64,000 nt of DNA from Actinomadura macra NBRC 14102 (GTDB lineage Bacteria; Actinomycetota; Actinomycetes; Streptosporangiales; Streptosporangiaceae). Made by a program: the position numbers and the translations under genes. Below are positions 26,745 through 36,331 of the stretch, piece after piece. The stretch's first letter is position 1. Each line of letters opens with the position of its first letter. Below the pieces are notes generated by a model. It saw only the letters and a program-made list of their open reading frames with translations, had not been told where the DNA came from and searched no databases. The stretch spans positions 62,001 through 126,000 of the forward strand of contig NZ_BCQT01000002.1 of NCBI RefSeq assembly GCF_001552215.1, given 5' to 3'.

Positions 26745-27848
26745 TCAGTCCTGCTCGGGCGTGCTGCCGCGATCACCCGCGTCCTTGCCGTCGGTACCGA
26801 GCCCTTGAGCGGCTGGGTCTTCGCCGCCGGAGATCCCGCGCGGGTGGTCATCGGCTGGGCCGGACACCTCCTGCGGGCGCTCGGCCTTGTCCAGGCCATG
26901 GTGCTGCTTGGGCTCGTCCAGTCCGATGACCGGCGGGACGTCCTCGGCGGACTCCAGCGTGGACGGCTGCTCCGCCGCCTTGGCCAGTTCCTCTTCCGCC
27001 CTGGCGAGCCGCTCACCGAGATCCCGCCTGGTCTCGCCGCCTTCGCCGGACGGTGCGGAGCCGCCGCCTGCCGCACGGTCGAAGAAGCGGAGGATCTCCA
27101 CCGGTAGCGGCATGACCAGCGTGCTGTTCTTCTCGGCGGACACCTCGACCACCGTCTGCAGCAGGCGCAGCTGGAGGGCGGCCGGGTCCTGCGACATGAT
27201 CTCCGCGGCCGCCGCGAGACGCTTGGACGCCTGGAACTCGCCGTCCGCGGTGATGATGCGGGCACGGCGCTCGCGCTCGGCCTCCGCCTGACGGGCCATC
27301 GACCGCTTCATGCCCTCGGGCAGCGACACGTCCTTGATCTCGACCCGCTCGATCAGCAACCCCCACGGATCCTGGGTGATCTCGTCGATGATCCCGCGCA
27401 GCCGGGTGTTGATCTTCTCGCGCTCGCCGAGCAGCTCCTGCATGTCGGCCTGCCCGATGACGGACCGCAGCGACGTCTGCGCCACCTGCGAGACCGCGTA
27501 ACCGTAGTTCTGGACGTTGACGATCGCCTTCACCGGGTCGACCACCCGGAAATAGACGACCGCGTCGACCCGGACGCTCACGTTGTCCTGCGTGATGCCC
27601 TCCTGGGCGGGCACCCCCATCGTGACCGTCTGCTGGTTGACCTTCTGCATTCGTTCAGCGATCGGCAAAATCACGGTCAGACCGGGGCTTCGGACAGCGC
27701 CCGGACGCAACTCGCCGCCGCGCTGCACCTGGCCGAACCGGAACACGATCCCGTGCTCGAACTGCTGCACGACGCGAAGGGACGACGCCAAGGTGAGCAG
27801 GCCGCCCACCACGACGATGAGCAAGATGACTAGGGCCACCGCTTCCAT
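26745..27848 (-). CDS. SPFH/band 7 (slipin/stomatin-like) membrane protein
   Basis: 367 residues from ATG 27848 (AAAGG upstream). N-terminal membrane helix ALVILLIVVVGGLLTLAS, then a full band 7 domain: VQQFEHGIVFRFGQV, SVRVDAVVYFRVVDP, the typical QTSLRSVIGQADMQELLGERE and RQAEAERERRARIITADGE. A long hydrophilic Glu/Pro-rich tail follows. Such proteins oligomerise into membrane microdomains. No NfeD partner gene adjoins it. Divergent from the ArsA-like pair. Confidence 0.92.
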   Translation of the reverse strand: MEAVALVILLIVVVGGLLTLASSLRVVQQFEHGIVFRFGQVQRGGELRPGAVRSPGLTVILPIAERMQKVNQQTVTMGVPAQEGITQDNVSVRVDAVVYFRVVDPVKAIVNVQNYGYAVSQVAQTSLRSVIGQADMQELLGEREKINTRLRGIIDEITQDPWGLLIERVEIKDVSLPEGMKRSMARQAEAERERRARIITADGEFQASKRLAAAAEIMSQDPAALQLRLLQTVVEVSAEKNSTLVMPLPVEILRFFDRAAGGGSAPSGEGGETRRDLGERLARAEEELAKAAEQPSTLESAEDVPPVIGLDEPKQHHGLDKAERPQEVSGPADDHPRGISGGEDPAAQGLGTDGKDAGDRGSTPEQD

Positions 27849-28034
27849 CACGGGCACCTTTCTCGCGTGGACAGCCTGAACCCCCCGAGGCTCAGACGCA
27901 CCCGGCTCACAGGCCGGTTTCACATTTCCAGCTAACCTCGCGAGCACGCCGGAAACAACGCCATCACGGTCTGGGACGGCACCGTGTCAGGGATCACTTT
28001 CAGCAGCGAGGACGGCCGCTAAAGTCCTTGCCGA

Positions 28035-29051
28035 GTGAACGATATGGTCGATCAGGTGAGCGCGAGAGACATCGACTGGGACGGCGTGCGCCTGCACGTG
28101 GTCACCGGCAAGGGCGGCACCGGCAAGACGACCGTCGCTGCCGCACTCGCCCTGGCCCTGGCCGCCGGCGGCCGCAAGGTCCTGCTGGTCGAGGTCGAAG
28201 GGCGGCAGGGCATCGCCCAGCTCTTCGACTGTCCACCCCTGCCCTACGAGGAGCGCCGGGTGGCCGTCGCACCGGACGGCGGGGACGTCTACGCCCTGGC
28301 CGTCGACACCGAAGAGGCGCTCATGGAGTACCTCGAAATGTTCTACAGCCTCAAGCGCGCCGGGAAAGCGATGTCCAAGCTCGGCATCGTCGACTTCGTG
28401 ACGACCATCGCCCCGGGCCTGCGCGACGTGATCCTCACCGGCAAGACCAGCGAGTCAGTCCGGCGCAAGAAGAAGGACGGCTCCTTCATCTACGACGCCG
28501 TGGTCATGGACGCCCCGCCCACCGGCCGCATCACCAAGTTCCTGAACGTCAACGATGAAGTATCCGGACTCGCGAAGGTTGGACCGGTCCGGAACCATGC
28601 CGACACCGTGATGAAGGTGTTGCGCAGCCCCGAGACGGCCGTGCATTTCGTCACGCTCCTGGAGGAGATGCCCGTCCAGGAGACGATGGACGGCATACAT
28701 GACCTCACCGAGGTCGGCCTGCCGATCGGCGGAGTGATCGTCAATATGGAGCATCCTCCCGTCCTGGACGAGGACGACCTCGCCGCTGCCGCCGCGGGCA
28801 CCCTGGACACCGACGAGATCCTGCGCGGCGTCAAGGCGGCCGGCCTCGAACACGACGCCGAGCCCATCGCGGCCGTCCTCGCCGCGGAGGCCGTCGAGCA
28901 CGCTCGCCGCACGGCCCTGCAACGTCGCGAGAAGGAACGCCTGGAATCGATCGACCGGCCCCGCTACACGCTGCCCCTCCTCTCCGACGGCATGGACCTC
29001 GCCGGCCTGTACGATCTGGCCGCCGCTCTCCGCGATCAAGGTGCCGCATGA
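28035..29051 (+). CDS. ArsA-like anion-transporting ATPase family protein 1 (Rv3679-type)
   Basis: 338 residues from GTG 28035; an ATG at 28044 is an alternative. A TAAAGT box ten bases upstream of the GTG suggests a nearly leaderless transcript. Deviant Walker A VTGKGGTGKTT at about 22-32, LLVEVEGRQGIAQLFD as switch region, and VVMDAPPTGRI. Family: GET3/ArsA P-loop ATPases. In mycobacteria the Rv3679-Rv3680 pair forms a complex linked to electrophile and oxidative stress. Followed by the second paralogue, as there. Confidence 0.9.
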   Translation: MNDMVDQVSARDIDWDGVRLHVVTGKGGTGKTTVAAALALALAAGGRKVLLVEVEGRQGIAQLFDCPPLPYEERRVAVAPDGGDVYALAVDTEEALMEYLEMFYSLKRAGKAMSKLGIVDFVTTIAPGLRDVILTGKTSESVRRKKKDGSFIYDAVVMDAPPTGRITKFLNVNDEVSGLAKVGPVRNHADTVMKVLRSPETAVHFVTLLEEMPVQETMDGIHDLTEVGLPIGGVIVNMEHPPVLDEDDLAAAAAGTLDTDEILRGVKAAGLEHDAEPIAAVLAAEAVEHARRTALQRREKERLESIDRPRYTLPLLSDGMDLAGLYDLAAALRDQGAA

Positions 29052-29193
29052 GACGCTCCGAGCCGATGATCCGACGCCCTCGACGGGGCCGCCCGCCAGG
29101 CGGCGTCGCCGACCCGTCGGCGTCGCGCGGGCGCATGGCCTCCGTGGTGGTCACGCCTGCCGGAGCCGCGTCCCGAACGGGGGAAACGATCCG

Positions 29194-30351
29194 ATGAGCC
29201 CGACCGGCAAGACCCCGCCCGTCCTGGACGTGGACGCGCTGCTGGACGATCCGCGCACGAAGATCATCGTGTGCTGCGGCTCCGGCGGAGTGGGCAAGAC
29301 CACCACCGCCGCCGCCCTCGGTGTCCGGGCCGCCGAGCGGGGACGCGACGTGGTCGTCCTGACGGTGGACCCCGCCCGCCGGCTCGCCCAGTCGATGGGC
29401 CTCTCCGAACTCGACAACAACCCGCGCAAGATCGACGTCGAGGGCGACGGCGAACTACACGCGATGATGCTCGACATGAAGCGCACCTTCGACGAGATCG
29501 TCGAAGCGCACGCCGACCCGGACCGGGCCAAGCAGATCCTCGCGAACCCCTTCTACCAGTCGCTGTCCTCCAGCCTTTCCGGCACCCAGGAGTACATGGC
29601 CATGGAGAAGCTCGGTCAGCTGCACCGCTCCGGCGCCTGGGACCTGATCATCGTCGACACCCCGCCGTCGAGGAACGCGCTGGACTTCCTGGACGCACCC
29701 GAACGGATGGGCCGTTTCCTCGACGGCCGCTTCATGAAGATCCTCGCCGCACCGGCCAAGACCGGCGGCCGCTTCGGCGTCAAGGTCATCAGCGCCGGGT
29801 TCGGCGTGTTCACCGGTGTCATCAACAAGATCCTCGGCGTCCAGCTGCTCCGGGACGTGCAGACCTTCGTCGCGGCCTTCGACACGATGTTCGGCGGGTT
29901 CCGGGAGCGCGCCGAGAAGACGTTCAAGTTGCTGCAGACGCCCGGCACCGCATTCCTCGTCGTGGCCGCTCCCGAGCCGGACGCGCTGCGCGAGGCGTCC
30001 TACTTCGTGGAACGGCTCGCCGAGGAACGCATGCCGCTCGCCGGGCTGGTCGTCAACCGCGTCCACGAGTCCGCGGCCGAAAGCCCGTCCGCGGCCCGCA
30101 GCCAGGCCGCGGCCGAGACACTGGAGGAGCGCGGCGAGCACATCCTGACCGCCGCCCTGCTTCGCCTGCACACCGACCGCATGCAGCTGGCCGCCCGCGA
30201 GCAACGCCTCCGCGACCACTTCGCGTCCACGCACCCGACCGTCCCGGTCACCGCCGTGCCGGCGCAAGCCGAAGACATCCACGACCTTGAGGGCCTACGC
30301 CGGGTAGGCGAGGACCTGGCCGCTCCGTCCGCCCCAACCGCTGCCGCCTGA
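29194..30351 (+). CDS. ArsA-like anion-transporting ATPase family protein 2 (Rv3680-type)
   Basis: 385 residues from ATG 29194. Walker A CCGSGGVGKTTTAAAL at about 29-44, VVVLTVDPARRLAQSMGL, LHAMMLDMKRTFDE and VDTPPSRNALDFLD are the GET3/ArsA landmarks; the metal-binding cysteines of arsenic ArsA are lacking. In-frame sequence continues upstream to a GTG inside the end of the first gene, but the upstream 50 residues are low-complexity. Partner of the preceding ATPase; a heteromeric complex is expected from mycobacterial work. Confidence 0.92.
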   Translation: MSPTGKTPPVLDVDALLDDPRTKIIVCCGSGGVGKTTTAAALGVRAAERGRDVVVLTVDPARRLAQSMGLSELDNNPRKIDVEGDGELHAMMLDMKRTFDEIVEAHADPDRAKQILANPFYQSLSSSLSGTQEYMAMEKLGQLHRSGAWDLIIVDTPPSRNALDFLDAPERMGRFLDGRFMKILAAPAKTGGRFGVKVISAGFGVFTGVINKILGVQLLRDVQTFVAAFDTMFGGFRERAEKTFKLLQTPGTAFLVVAAPEPDALREASYFVERLAEERMPLAGLVVNRVHESAAESPSAARSQAAAETLEERGEHILTAALLRLHTDRMQLAAREQRLRDHFASTHPTVPVTAVPAQAEDIHDLEGLRRVGEDLAAPSAPTAAA

Positions 30352-30985
30352 TTTCACGTTCCGTCAGACCCCCGGTCACGGTCGCCACGTAACGTCGCAA
30401 TGCCACCGAAACAGTCCTACAAAGCACCCTTGTCAAGCGTTGACCTGCGATAATGCGCGTCACTGACGCTGATCAGGGTGAGACTTCACGACACGGCCAC
30501 GATGTTCATCTGATCGCCAAAGTACCGGCCGCAGGAAAGGCCCTTGGCGTCAGACCAAGAAATGTGCCGTCATGTGACAATTTGTCCGTGATACCCAGTT
30601 GAGCCGATGGTCGTCCGACGATCCGGGGACGCCGAAGCCACTGGAACGGCACCGACATCGTCCGGGCACCGCGGCAGGCCCGCACCTGGAACGGTGCAGG
30701 CCCGCGACCGCGTTTCCGCAGACCGTACCGGCCGCATTCGATCTCGACCGGACGGAGCCGACAGACCTGACCATGGCGGCTGCCTGGGCAGCGGCACACG
30801 GACAGGGAGAACCGTCCGAGCATGTCCACGCCCGGACGTCCCACCTCGAACAAGACGGTCGACCAGCCGACCAGACCGGCCCCACCTGCGGAGCCCGGAC
30901 TAGGCCGACACTGCATGGCCTGACCACCGTAAAAACCGACCACCTGGACGATTCGACCACCGGACGGGTCGACCGCCTCACCGGG
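30352..30985. other. Convergent non-coding stretch, 634 bases
   Basis: Lies between the second ArsA-like stop and the whiB stop. Bases 30400-30590 are relatively A+T-rich; the remainder is plain high-GC without a supported gene, repeat or strong hairpin. I see nothing assignable. Confidence 0.5.
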
Positions 30986-31297
30986 TCAGCTGGCGACGAG
31001 CTCTTCCTCGTCGACATCCACCGACCGCTCGTACTCGTCCTTCGCGGTCTCCAGCAGCTCGCGCCACGATTGCACGTCCGGCCGCCGACGCAGGAGCGCG
31101 CGGCGCTCCCGCTCGGTCATCCCGCCCCACACGCCGAACTCGATCCTGTTGTCGAGGGCGTCGGCGAGACACTCCGTGCGCACGGGGCAGCCGCGACAGA
31201 TGAGCTTGGCTCGGTTCTGCGCCGCTCCCTGCACGAACAGGGCGTCCGGATCCGCGTTACGGCAGGCGGCGCGGGCGGTCCAATCCGTGATCCACAT
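30986..31297 (-). CDS. WhiB family iron-sulfur regulator (WhiB4-like)
   Basis: 103 residues. Four cluster cysteines at 12, 34, 37 and 43 (C-x21-C-x2-C-x5-C), the turn motif FGVWGGMTERERRALLRRR and an acidic tail ending EEELVAS. WhiB proteins bind a 4Fe-4S cluster and sense redox/NO, usually by binding sigma factor region 4. Position next to the ArsA-like pair and ponA2 mirrors M. tuberculosis whiB4 (Rv3681c), hence the subclass. Divergent from the PBP gene. Confidence 0.93.
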   Translation of the reverse strand: MWITDWTARAACRNADPDALFVQGAAQNRAKLICRGCPVRTECLADALDNRIEFGVWGGMTERERRALLRRRPDVQSWRELLETAKDEYERSVDVDEEELVAS

Positions 31298-31611
31298 CTT
31301 GGCCCCACTCCCCTAGGGTCTGTGTCGATTTGCGCTCCTTGGCCGGACGGGCGCGGACGTCAGGCCGCCAAACGAAAGCCGTGGGGAAGAACTTACGGAA
31401 GCGAGGGACGATTCAACAGTCCCCGATGGGCCCATTCTCGATATAGCCCACCGGGGCCATACCGCCGGAACGGACTAGTTACCTGTAGTTGACGCGCCAG
31501 ACATGGCGCAGGTTGTCACGACGGGGACAGAACGGACGGACCGGCGCCGATCGATGCGACCAGGGGGGACCTGTCCCGATTGCACTGGTCGTCCCGCGTA
31601 CTCTAGATCCC
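31298..31611. promoter_or_regulatory. Divergent whiB / PBP promoter region
   Basis: 314 bases between the whiB start and the PBP start. On the whiB side GGGGAGTGGGG acts as ribosome binding site. On the PBP side a TACTCT -10-like hexamer at 31599-31604 lies seven bases before the GTG and no ribosome binding site is visible, consistent with a leaderless transcript. No convincing -35 element. Confidence 0.45.
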
Positions 31612-33936
31612 GTGCCCGATGCGAAAACAGATCGAGGTAAGGCCCTCTCCACGCTGGTCCGGCTGCTGGGAGCGGGCGTCGTCGCGGGCGTCCTGGTCGC
31701 GTTCATCGCGTTGCCCGGCGTCGGCAGCGCGGGACTGACCGCCCGCGACGCCGCGAACAACTTCGAGGACATGGACAGTCAGCTCAGGACGACACCACCG
31801 TCCGAGAAGACGGTGATGTACGACGCCGCGGGCAAGCCGGTCGCCACGTTCTTCGACAAGTACCGCGAGTCCGTCCGCCTCGACCAGGTCGCCCCCATCA
31901 TGCGGACGGCGATGGTCGACATCGAGGACTCGCGTTTCTACGAGCACGGCGCGCTCGACCTCAAGGGCACCATCCGCGCGCTGGCGTCCAACGTCGAGTC
32001 CGACCAGACGCAGGGCGGCTCGACTCTGACGCAGCAGTACGTGAAGAACCTCCTGGTCGACAGCGCCAAGACGCAGGAGGAGTACCGCGAGGTCACCGCG
32101 CCGACCGTCGCCCGCAAGCTCCGCGAGCTGCGCTACGCGCTCGACATCGAGCAGCGCTTGACCAAGGACCAGATCCTTGAGGGCTACATGAATGTGGCCT
32201 ACTTCAGCGCCGGCGCCTACGGCGTGCAGGCCGCGTCCAAGCGCTACTTCAGCAAGCCGGCGTCCAAGCTGAACCTGGGCGAGGCCGCACTGCTCGCGGG
32301 CATCACCCAGAACCCCACCGCGTACGACCCCATTCGGAACCCGAAGGACGCGCGGAAGCGGCGCGACACCGTCCTGAACCGGATGGTGGAGCTCAAGCAC
32401 ATCACCAAGGCGCAGGCCGACCAGGAGGCCGCCAAGCCGATCCTGCTGAACCGCACCGACCCGGTCGGCGGTTGTGAGTCCAGCAAGGCGCCGTACTTCT
32501 GCGAGTACGTGAAGTACGACATGCTCAACATCCTGTCGAACGGCAAGTACTGGGAGATGAAGCCCAAGCAGCGGCAGGACGTCGTCAACAAGCTCAACCG
32601 CGGCGGCTACACGATCCGCACCACACTGGACATGGACGACCAGCGCGCGGTCGACCAGTCCCTGCGCGGGCACGTCCCGCCGGGCGGCAACCGCGTCGGC
32701 GCCGAGGCGATGGTCGAGCCCGGCACGGGCAAGGTCCGCGCCATCGGACTGAGCAAGCGGTTCGGCGCGGGCAAGGGCCGCACCACCATCAACCTTCCGG
32801 CGGACGCCCTGCACGGCGGCGGCAACGGAGTGTCGGCGGGGTCGACGTTCAAGGTCTTCACGCTGGCGGCGGCGCTCAACCAGGGCATCCAGGTCAGCAC
32901 CACCATCAACTCCCCGCAGACGACGAGCGTCAACGGCTTCGCGCCCTGCAAGTACACCGGGAACTACCAGGGCAAGAAGTACGACAACGACATGGCCGGC
33001 GGCGGCAACTGGACGTTGTCCAACGCAGGCGACAGCGAGGCCGGCAACTTCAACCTCAAGTCGGCGACCTGGCACTCGGTCAACACCTTCTATGCCCAGC
33101 TGGAGAAGCGCGTCGGCGTCTGCAACGCCGTCAAGATGGCCGAGAAGTTCGGCATGAAGCAGGGCAACGGCAACGCCCTGTACCCGGCCCCGTCCCAGGT
33201 CCTCGGCACCAACGACATCGACATGGTGCACCTCGCCGCCGCCTACGCCGGCTTCGCCGCCCGCGGCAGGTACTGCGCGCCGCTCTCGGTGACCGAGGTG
33301 ATCGACTCTGACGGCAAGAAGGTCAAGCTGCCCAAACAGGACTGTCACCAGGCAGTGGACGAGGCGGTCGCGGACAAGGTGAACTCGATCCTCCAGGGCG
33401 TCCTCACCAAGGGCACCGCGGCGGGCCGCGGCATCGGGCGTCCGGCCGCCGGGAAGACCGGCACCTGCGAGGAGTTCACCTGCGCGGTCTTCGCCGGCTT
33501 CACCCCGACCCTCGCCGCCGCCACCGCCTACTGGGACTTCCGCGGTCCCTGGCAGTACAAGGTCTACGGCGTCTACGGCGCTGACATCCCCGGCGGAATG
33601 TGGCAGCAGAGCATGCGCAACGCGCTGGCCGGGACGCCCGCGCCGAGCTTCAACACCCCGTCCCGCGACTTCGGTGACACCACCCCCGTCCCGAAGCTCA
33701 AGGGCGACACGGTCGCCGCCGCGAGCGCCAAGCTCAGGGACGCCGACCTCAAGGTCAAGGTCGCCTCCGGTTCCGTCGACTCCGACCAGCCGAAGGGCAC
33801 GGTGGTCTCCACCTCGCCGGACGCCGGCACCGAGGTCCCGCCGGGAACCACCGTCATCCTCTACGTGAGCTCCGGCCGCAAGAAGGACGGCGGGCAGGGT
33901 CGGCCGGGCGACGGCTGGCCTCCCTGGGAGAACTGA
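31612..33936 (+). CDS. Bifunctional penicillin-binding protein with PASTA domain (PonA2-like)
   Basis: 774 residues from GTG 31612. Membrane helix at about 14-40; glycosyltransferase 51 with catalytic Glu in DIEDSRFYEHG (about 105) and GGSTLTQQYVKN; transpeptidase SxxK (STFK, 411-414) and KTGT (615-618); one PASTA domain from about 690 (TTPVPKLKGDTVAAASAKL) and a Gly/Pro tail. It builds and crosslinks peptidoglycan outside the membrane. The -10-like box immediately upstream suggests leaderless expression. Synteny next to whiB supports PonA2. Confidence 0.95.
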   Translation: MPDAKTDRGKALSTLVRLLGAGVVAGVLVAFIALPGVGSAGLTARDAANNFEDMDSQLRTTPPSEKTVMYDAAGKPVATFFDKYRESVRLDQVAPIMRTAMVDIEDSRFYEHGALDLKGTIRALASNVESDQTQGGSTLTQQYVKNLLVDSAKTQEEYREVTAPTVARKLRELRYALDIEQRLTKDQILEGYMNVAYFSAGAYGVQAASKRYFSKPASKLNLGEAALLAGITQNPTAYDPIRNPKDARKRRDTVLNRMVELKHITKAQADQEAAKPILLNRTDPVGGCESSKAPYFCEYVKYDMLNILSNGKYWEMKPKQRQDVVNKLNRGGYTIRTTLDMDDQRAVDQSLRGHVPPGGNRVGAEAMVEPGTGKVRAIGLSKRFGAGKGRTTINLPADALHGGGNGVSAGSTFKVFTLAAALNQGIQVSTTINSPQTTSVNGFAPCKYTGNYQGKKYDNDMAGGGNWTLSNAGDSEAGNFNLKSATWHSVNTFYAQLEKRVGVCNAVKMAEKFGMKQGNGNALYPAPSQVLGTNDIDMVHLAAAYAGFAARGRYCAPLSVTEVIDSDGKKVKLPKQDCHQAVDEAVADKVNSILQGVLTKGTAAGRGIGRPAAGKTGTCEEFTCAVFAGFTPTLAAATAYWDFRGPWQYKVYGVYGADIPGGMWQQSMRNALAGTPAPSFNTPSRDFGDTTPVPKLKGDTVAAASAKLRDADLKVKVASGSVDSDQPKGTVVSTSPDAGTEVPPGTTVILYVSSGRKKDGGQGRPGDGWPPWEN

Positions 33937-33937
33937 A

Positions 33938-33965
33938 GAAGGGCCCGGCATCTGCCGGGCCCTTC
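33938..33965 (+). terminator. Terminator after the PBP gene
   Basis: GAAGGGCCCGGCA pairs perfectly with TGCCGGGCCCTTC, starting two bases past the stop. A very stable stem with a minimal loop, followed by TCCGTTCC. Confidence 0.85.
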
Positions 33966-34083
33966 TCCGTTCCAGGGGTCATGTCGATGAAGAGCGGAAC
34001 CGCGCAGTCACCAAGCCGAGGGGGCTCTTTTCGGCTGCCCTACGGTCCGACACTCGGCCGGACGCACCCGCACGGAAAGACGA

Positions 34084-34539
34084 TCAGGTGGCGAGTTGGC
34101 GCTTGACCTCCGCCGCGACGCGTCCGCCCTCGGCACGTCCTGCGACCTTCGGGTTGACGACCTTCATGACCTGGCCCATCGCACGCGGACCCGCGGCACC
34201 CGAGGCGGCGATCGCGTCCGCCACCAGCGCGGTCAGTTCCTCATCGCCCAGCTGCGCCGGCAGGTACTCCTCCAGGACGGCGCCCTCGTCCCGCTCCGCC
34301 TGCGCCTGCTCCGCCCGTCCCGCGTCACCGAACGCCGTGGCGGCCTCCCGGCGCTTCTTCGCCTCCCGGGTGAGCACCTTGACGACCTCGTCGTCCGAGA
34401 GCTCGCGCGCTTGCCTGCCCGCGACCTCCTCGTTCTTCACCGCGGTGAGGGCCATCCGCAGGGTGCGGGTGCGCACCTCGTCGCGGGCCTTCATCGCGAC
34501 CGACAGATCGGTCTCCAGTCTCGCCTTCAGGGCACTCAT
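34084..34539 (-). CDS. GatB/YqeY domain protein
   Basis: 151 residues. Opening SALKARLETDLSVAMKARDEVRTRTLRMAL, central REAKKRREAATAF and the C-terminal helical module VLEEYLPAQL...MGQVMKVV match YqeY, a free-standing relative of the GatB tail domain. Its function is not established; it may relate to tRNA or amidotransferase metabolism. Divergent from the phosphoesterase gene, 93 bases between starts. Confidence 0.9.
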   Translation of the reverse strand: MSALKARLETDLSVAMKARDEVRTRTLRMALTAVKNEEVAGRQARELSDDEVVKVLTREAKKRREAATAFGDAGRAEQAQAERDEGAVLEEYLPAQLGDEELTALVADAIAASGAAGPRAMGQVMKVVNPKVAGRAEGGRVAAEVKRQLAT

Positions 34540-34632
34540 GGTCACATCATGCCCGTCCCAGCCCACTTGCCTCATCAGCATTACCGTGGGGTGCCCGTGT
34601 CTGGAAGCATGGAGTCCTGGGAAGGGAGAACC

Positions 34633-35529
34633 GTGCGAAAGATCTACGCCGTGCCCCTGGGCCTCCTGGGCGCGGGCGCCGCGACCTTCGGGTACGCCTC
34701 GGTGATCGAGCGGAACTGGTTCCGCCTCCGCCGCTTCGATGTGCCGGTGCTGCCGCCCGGCCGTCCATCGGTGAAGATCCTTCACATCTCCGACGCACAC
34801 CTGACGCCCGGCCGCGCACGCCTGATCCGCTGGGTCCGATCCCTGGACGCGCTGGAACCCGATCTGGTGGTGAACACCGGCGACTCCATCTCGCACCGCG
34901 ACGCGATCGGCCCCTTCCTGGAGGCGCTGGGCCCGCTCCTCGACCGTCCGGGCGTCTTCGTGTACGGGTCCAACGACCTTTACTCGCCCGTCTTCAAGAA
35001 CCCCCTCCGCTACATCTGGCGGACGAGCAAGTCCGACTACAAGCGCAACCCCCGCGAACCCGACCTTCCGTACCGCGAGCTCGGTTCGTCCCTCCAGGCC
35101 GCCGGCTGGCTCGACCTCGACAACCGCATCGGCCGCCTCAAAGTGGGCGAACTCGACGTCGAGTTCGGCGGCATCGACGACTCCCACATCAACCGCGACC
35201 GCTACGACAAGGTCGCAGGCCCGGTCGACCCCCAGGCCGACGTCCACCTGGGGGTCATGCACTCCCCAGAGCCCCGCAACCTGGACCGCTTCGCCGCCGA
35301 CGGCTACGACCTCCTCCTCGCCGGCCATACCCATGGCGGCCAGGTCTGTGTCCCCTTCTACGGCGCCCTCGCCACGAACTGCGGCATCGACCGTCCCCGC
35401 GTCAAGGGCCTCCACCGGCACCAGGGCTCCTGGCTGCACGTCTCCGCGGGCCTCGGCACGTCCCCGATGGCCCCCATGCGCTTCTGCTGCCCGCCCGAGG
35501 CATCCCTCCTCACCCTCGTCCCCCGCTGA
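34633..35529 (+). CDS. Calcineurin-like metallophosphoesterase (Rv3683-type)
   Basis: 298 residues; GTG start after GGAAGGGAG. An N-terminal hydrophobic segment (KIYAVPLGLLGAGAATFGYA) is followed by the metal motifs HISDAHL, NTGDS, GSND (in place of the common GNHE) and GHTHGGQ. It is probably membrane-anchored. Mycobacterial Rv3683 occupies the same place after ponA2. Substrate unknown (phosphoesters, possibly UDP-diacylglucosamine or nucleotides). Its stop overlaps the next start by one base (TGATG). Confidence 0.9.
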   Translation: MRKIYAVPLGLLGAGAATFGYASVIERNWFRLRRFDVPVLPPGRPSVKILHISDAHLTPGRARLIRWVRSLDALEPDLVVNTGDSISHRDAIGPFLEALGPLLDRPGVFVYGSNDLYSPVFKNPLRYIWRTSKSDYKRNPREPDLPYRELGSSLQAAGWLDLDNRIGRLKVGELDVEFGGIDDSHINRDRYDKVAGPVDPQADVHLGVMHSPEPRNLDRFAADGYDLLLAGHTHGGQVCVPFYGALATNCGIDRPRVKGLHRHQGSWLHVSAGLGTSPMAPMRFCCPPEASLLTLVPR

Positions 35530-36167
35530 TGGATCTCCGCGAACGCTGGAAGACCGACCGTCTTCCAGCGGCGATGTACGACTACGCCGTCCAGAACGGC
35601 CCCATCTCCCACATCGGCGCCCGCCTGCTCTGGGGCTATGACATCAGCCACCTCCGACAGAACATCGAGGCACAGGACCCCGACGCCCTCACCCTCGACA
35701 TCCCCTGCGGTGGCGGTATAGCCATCCAGGACAACCCCCGCCACGTGGCCGCCGATCTCTCCCGCACCATGCTCGACCGAGCCCGGGGCCGTGGCGCCGC
35801 CCTCGTCCAGACGGACATCAACAAGCTCCCCTTCCCCTCGTCCACCTTCGACCTCTGCGTCACCTACAACGGCCTCCACTGCCTCCCAGACCCCGAGAAC
35901 GCGATCCGCGAGCTCTCCCGCGTCCTGCGCCCCGGCGGCACCCTCCGCGGCACCACCATCGTCCGAGGCGCCGGACGCGACCGCGTGATCACCGCCCTGC
36001 GGCGCCTCAACCTCTTCGGCCCCACCGGCACCAGATCCGACCTGCGCCGCTGGCTCACGTCCGCCGGCCTCACCGACGTCCACCTCACCCCGAGCGGCGC
36101 CGTGACCGGCTTCACCGCCCGCAAGCCGGCCGATAATGAGGACGCACCACCCCCGACCATCCGCTAA
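35529..36167 (+). CDS. Class I SAM-dependent methyltransferase
   Basis: 212 residues. A SAM site [12 protein letters not shown] instead of the usual GxGxG, then [14 protein letters not shown], a motif II-like [28 protein letters not shown] and [10 protein letters not shown]: the methyltransf_11 layout. Starts at the TGATG overlap with the phosphoesterase, so translation is coupled. Substrate unknown. Confidence 0.88.
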   Translation: MDLRERWKTDRLPAAMYDYAVQNGPISHIGARLLWGYDISHLRQNIEAQDPDALTLDIPCGGGIAIQDNPRHVAADLSRTMLDRARGRGAALVQTDINKLPFPSSTFDLCVTYNGLHCLPDPENAIRELSRVLRPGGTLRGTTIVRGAGRDRVITALRRLNLFGPTGTRSDLRRWLTSAGLTDVHLTPSGAVTGFTARKPADNEDAPPPTIR

Positions 36168-36215
36168 GGTGGTCTAGGCGCCGGGAGGCACGTACGACTC
36201 CCGGGCAGCCACCAC

Positions 36216-36289
36216 CGGGGTGTAGCGCAGCTTGGCAGCGCGCTTCGTTCGGGACGAAGAGGTCGTGGGTTCAAATCCCGCCACCCCGA
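36216..36289 (+). tRNA. tRNA-Pro (CGG)
   Basis: Acceptor arm CGGGGTG pairs with CACCCCG, discriminator A; anticodon arm CTTCG-TTCGGGA-CGAAG gives anticodon CGG reading CCG; T arm GTGGG-TTCAAAT-CCCGC. 74 bases, no encoded CCA. A T-rich terminator follows. tRNA genes are common integration targets and accessory genes lie directly downstream. Confidence 0.97.
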
Positions 36290-36297
36290 CGCTGGCG

Positions 36298-36331
36298 AAA
36301 GCCCCCTTCCGATCATGGGAGGGGGCTTTTT
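36298..36331 (+). terminator. Rho-independent terminator of tRNA-Pro
   Basis: AAAGCCCCCTTCC pairs with GGGAGGGGGCTTT across GATCAT, with one G-T pair, followed by a T-run. One of the few classic U-tailed terminators in this window. Confidence 0.85.

Noticed and set aside
31603..33951. A 782-residue minus-strand protein opposite the penicillin-binding gene.
   Set aside because: It is a shadow frame of high-GC coding DNA with no domain pattern; the plus-strand PBP has all catalytic motifs.
34084..35439. A 451-residue minus-strand fusion ending in YqeY.
   Set aside because: Only the last 151 residues are YqeY; the upstream part is antisense to the phosphoesterase gene.
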